The notes beneath the pieces were generated by a model. It saw only the letters and a list, made by a program, of their open reading frames with translations, had not been told where the DNA came from and did not search any database. A DNA stretch of 55,334 nt from Cystobacterineae bacterium. GTDB taxonomy: Bacteria; Myxococcota; Myxococcia; Myxococcales; Myxococcaceae. Each line of letters opens with the position of its first letter. Position 1 is the stretch's first letter. The translations under genes and the position numbers were made by a program. Below, piece after piece: positions 54,877 through 55,334 of this stretch. The stretch lies in NCBI GenBank assembly GCA_009782175.1, contig WRKR01000017.1, positions 1 to 55,334 of the forward strand. Reading direction: 5' to 3'.

Positions 54877-55281
54877 TCAGTTCCGCTTTCCGGTGGGCTG
54901 CTTCGACGTGGCCAAAGGGAAAAACACCAGCAGGGCTTCCTTTTTGGCTTGCATTTTGGCTTCCATTTTTTGGGCTTGCATTTTGGCTTCAGCAATGGAC
55001 TCGTTCAGCATTCCCAGAAGGGAGCTCAAATATTTTGTTATGCAGGCGTGCTCTTTTTTTATGGCGTCACACAGCACGGTGAAAATGTCTTCCAGGTGCT
55101 GCGCACCGCCTGGCCACTTAAGCAGAGAAGAAATTTTGTGCGCCACAAAGGCGGATTCTTCAAAACCTTTATTCTGGAGCACTTCCAAAATGGCGCCTAT
55201 GCCGCAGAGCAACCGGCGCTCAGCGTCGTTTAAAAAATTTCCTTCGTTTAATTTTCCTTCGTTGAATTTTCCTTCACGCAT
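54877..55281 (-). CDS. Hypothetical helical protein co-transcribed with the ArsR regulator
   Basis: ATG 55281 is chosen because GGAGGAG stands six bases upstream; an earlier TTG (55302) would place that site inside the gene. The 134 residues are mostly helical: LNDAERRLLCGIGAILEVLQ, LEDIFTVLCDAIKKEHACIT, and a coiled tail with internal repetition (EAKMQAQKMEAKMQAKKEA). The N-terminus is made by a 15-bp repeat (55228-55275) giving FNEG/LNEG/NF copies. No family is recognised; it could be a ligand- or partner-sensing protein for the adjoining regulator. Confidence 0.7.
   Translation of the reverse strand: MREGKFNEGKLNEGNFLNDAERRLLCGIGAILEVLQNKGFEESAFVAHKISSLLKWPGGAQHLEDIFTVLCDAIKKEHACITKYLSSLLGMLNESIAEAKMQAQKMEAKMQAKKEALLVFFPLATSKQPTGKRN
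55228..55275 (-). repeat. Three-copy 15-bp repeat inside a gene start
   Basis: On the plus strand GTTGAATTTTCCTTC (55261-55275), GTTTAATTTTCCTTC (55246-55260) and an 18-base variant (55228-55245) follow each other. They encode repeated GK-(F/L)-NEG residues and keep the frame. Confidence 0.75.
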
Positions 55282-55334
55282 GAACCGCTCCTCCGTCTGC
55301 AAAAGTAGAACAGCAATGCTGCCCTCCGAGGGAG

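Overview
The window reads as a stretch of chromosome from a Gram-negative bacterium of deltaproteobacterial grade, most likely a Myxococcota-like lineage. The evidence is an Lpt lipopolysaccharide-export block beside rpoN, an alpha-2-macroglobulin/PBP1C pair, an SspB homologue next to smpB, FHA and Tad-type pilin proteins, and AddAB-type rather than RecBCD-type recombination genes. Composition looks close to 50% G+C, well below classical myxobacteria. Isoleucine is written mostly ATT and ATA, and the tetramer GATC is very rare. The lineage call is inference; no rRNA, tRNA, CRISPR array, phage or insertion-sequence transposase was recognised.

Layout. 1-450: a partial gene end and a small hypothetical gene, tail to tail. 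646-3444: panB-panC-smpB-sspB, tightly overlapped (pantothenate synthesis, then trans-translation and delivery of SsrA-tagged proteins to ClpXP). A nitrilase-family gene faces them. 4356-11694: rimP-nusA-ylxR-infB-ylxP-rbfA-truB, the classical transcription/translation-initiation operon, with a terminator-like hairpin just before rimP. 11750-14643: a membrane HD-domain phosphohydrolase (PgpH type) and ybeY. 14641-15675: about 1 kb without genes, holding a mosaic palindromic repeat, a 16-bp tandem array and a minus-strand terminator. 15676-17610: three envelope or unknown proteins around an 11-bp tandem repeat. uvrA follows on the minus strand.

20816-37252: alpha-2-macroglobulin lipoprotein, pbpC, addB, addA and purA, packed so closely that they may be one transcription unit. 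37536-44619: an orphan HPt protein, an FHA membrane protein, then five consecutive genes for Tad/Flp-like secreted or membrane proteins with no pilus motor in view. 45015-46244: a secreted cysteine-rich peptide and an endonuclease/exonuclease/phosphatase-family protein. topA is on the minus strand with a histone-like basic tail. 49190-54122: lptC-lptA-lptB-rpoN-hpf, with a sigma-54-like promoter directly ahead of rpoN. The end holds an ArsR-type regulator gene and an unknown partner on the minus strand.

The most unusual signals are a family of modular palindromic elements whose ends begin at the stop codons of several genes (ybeY, FHA gene, Flp-like pilin gene, hpf and possibly the HPt gene); roughly 13-fold depletion of GATC; the motor-less pilin cluster; and the secreted peptide with two CX3C-X6-CX3C modules.
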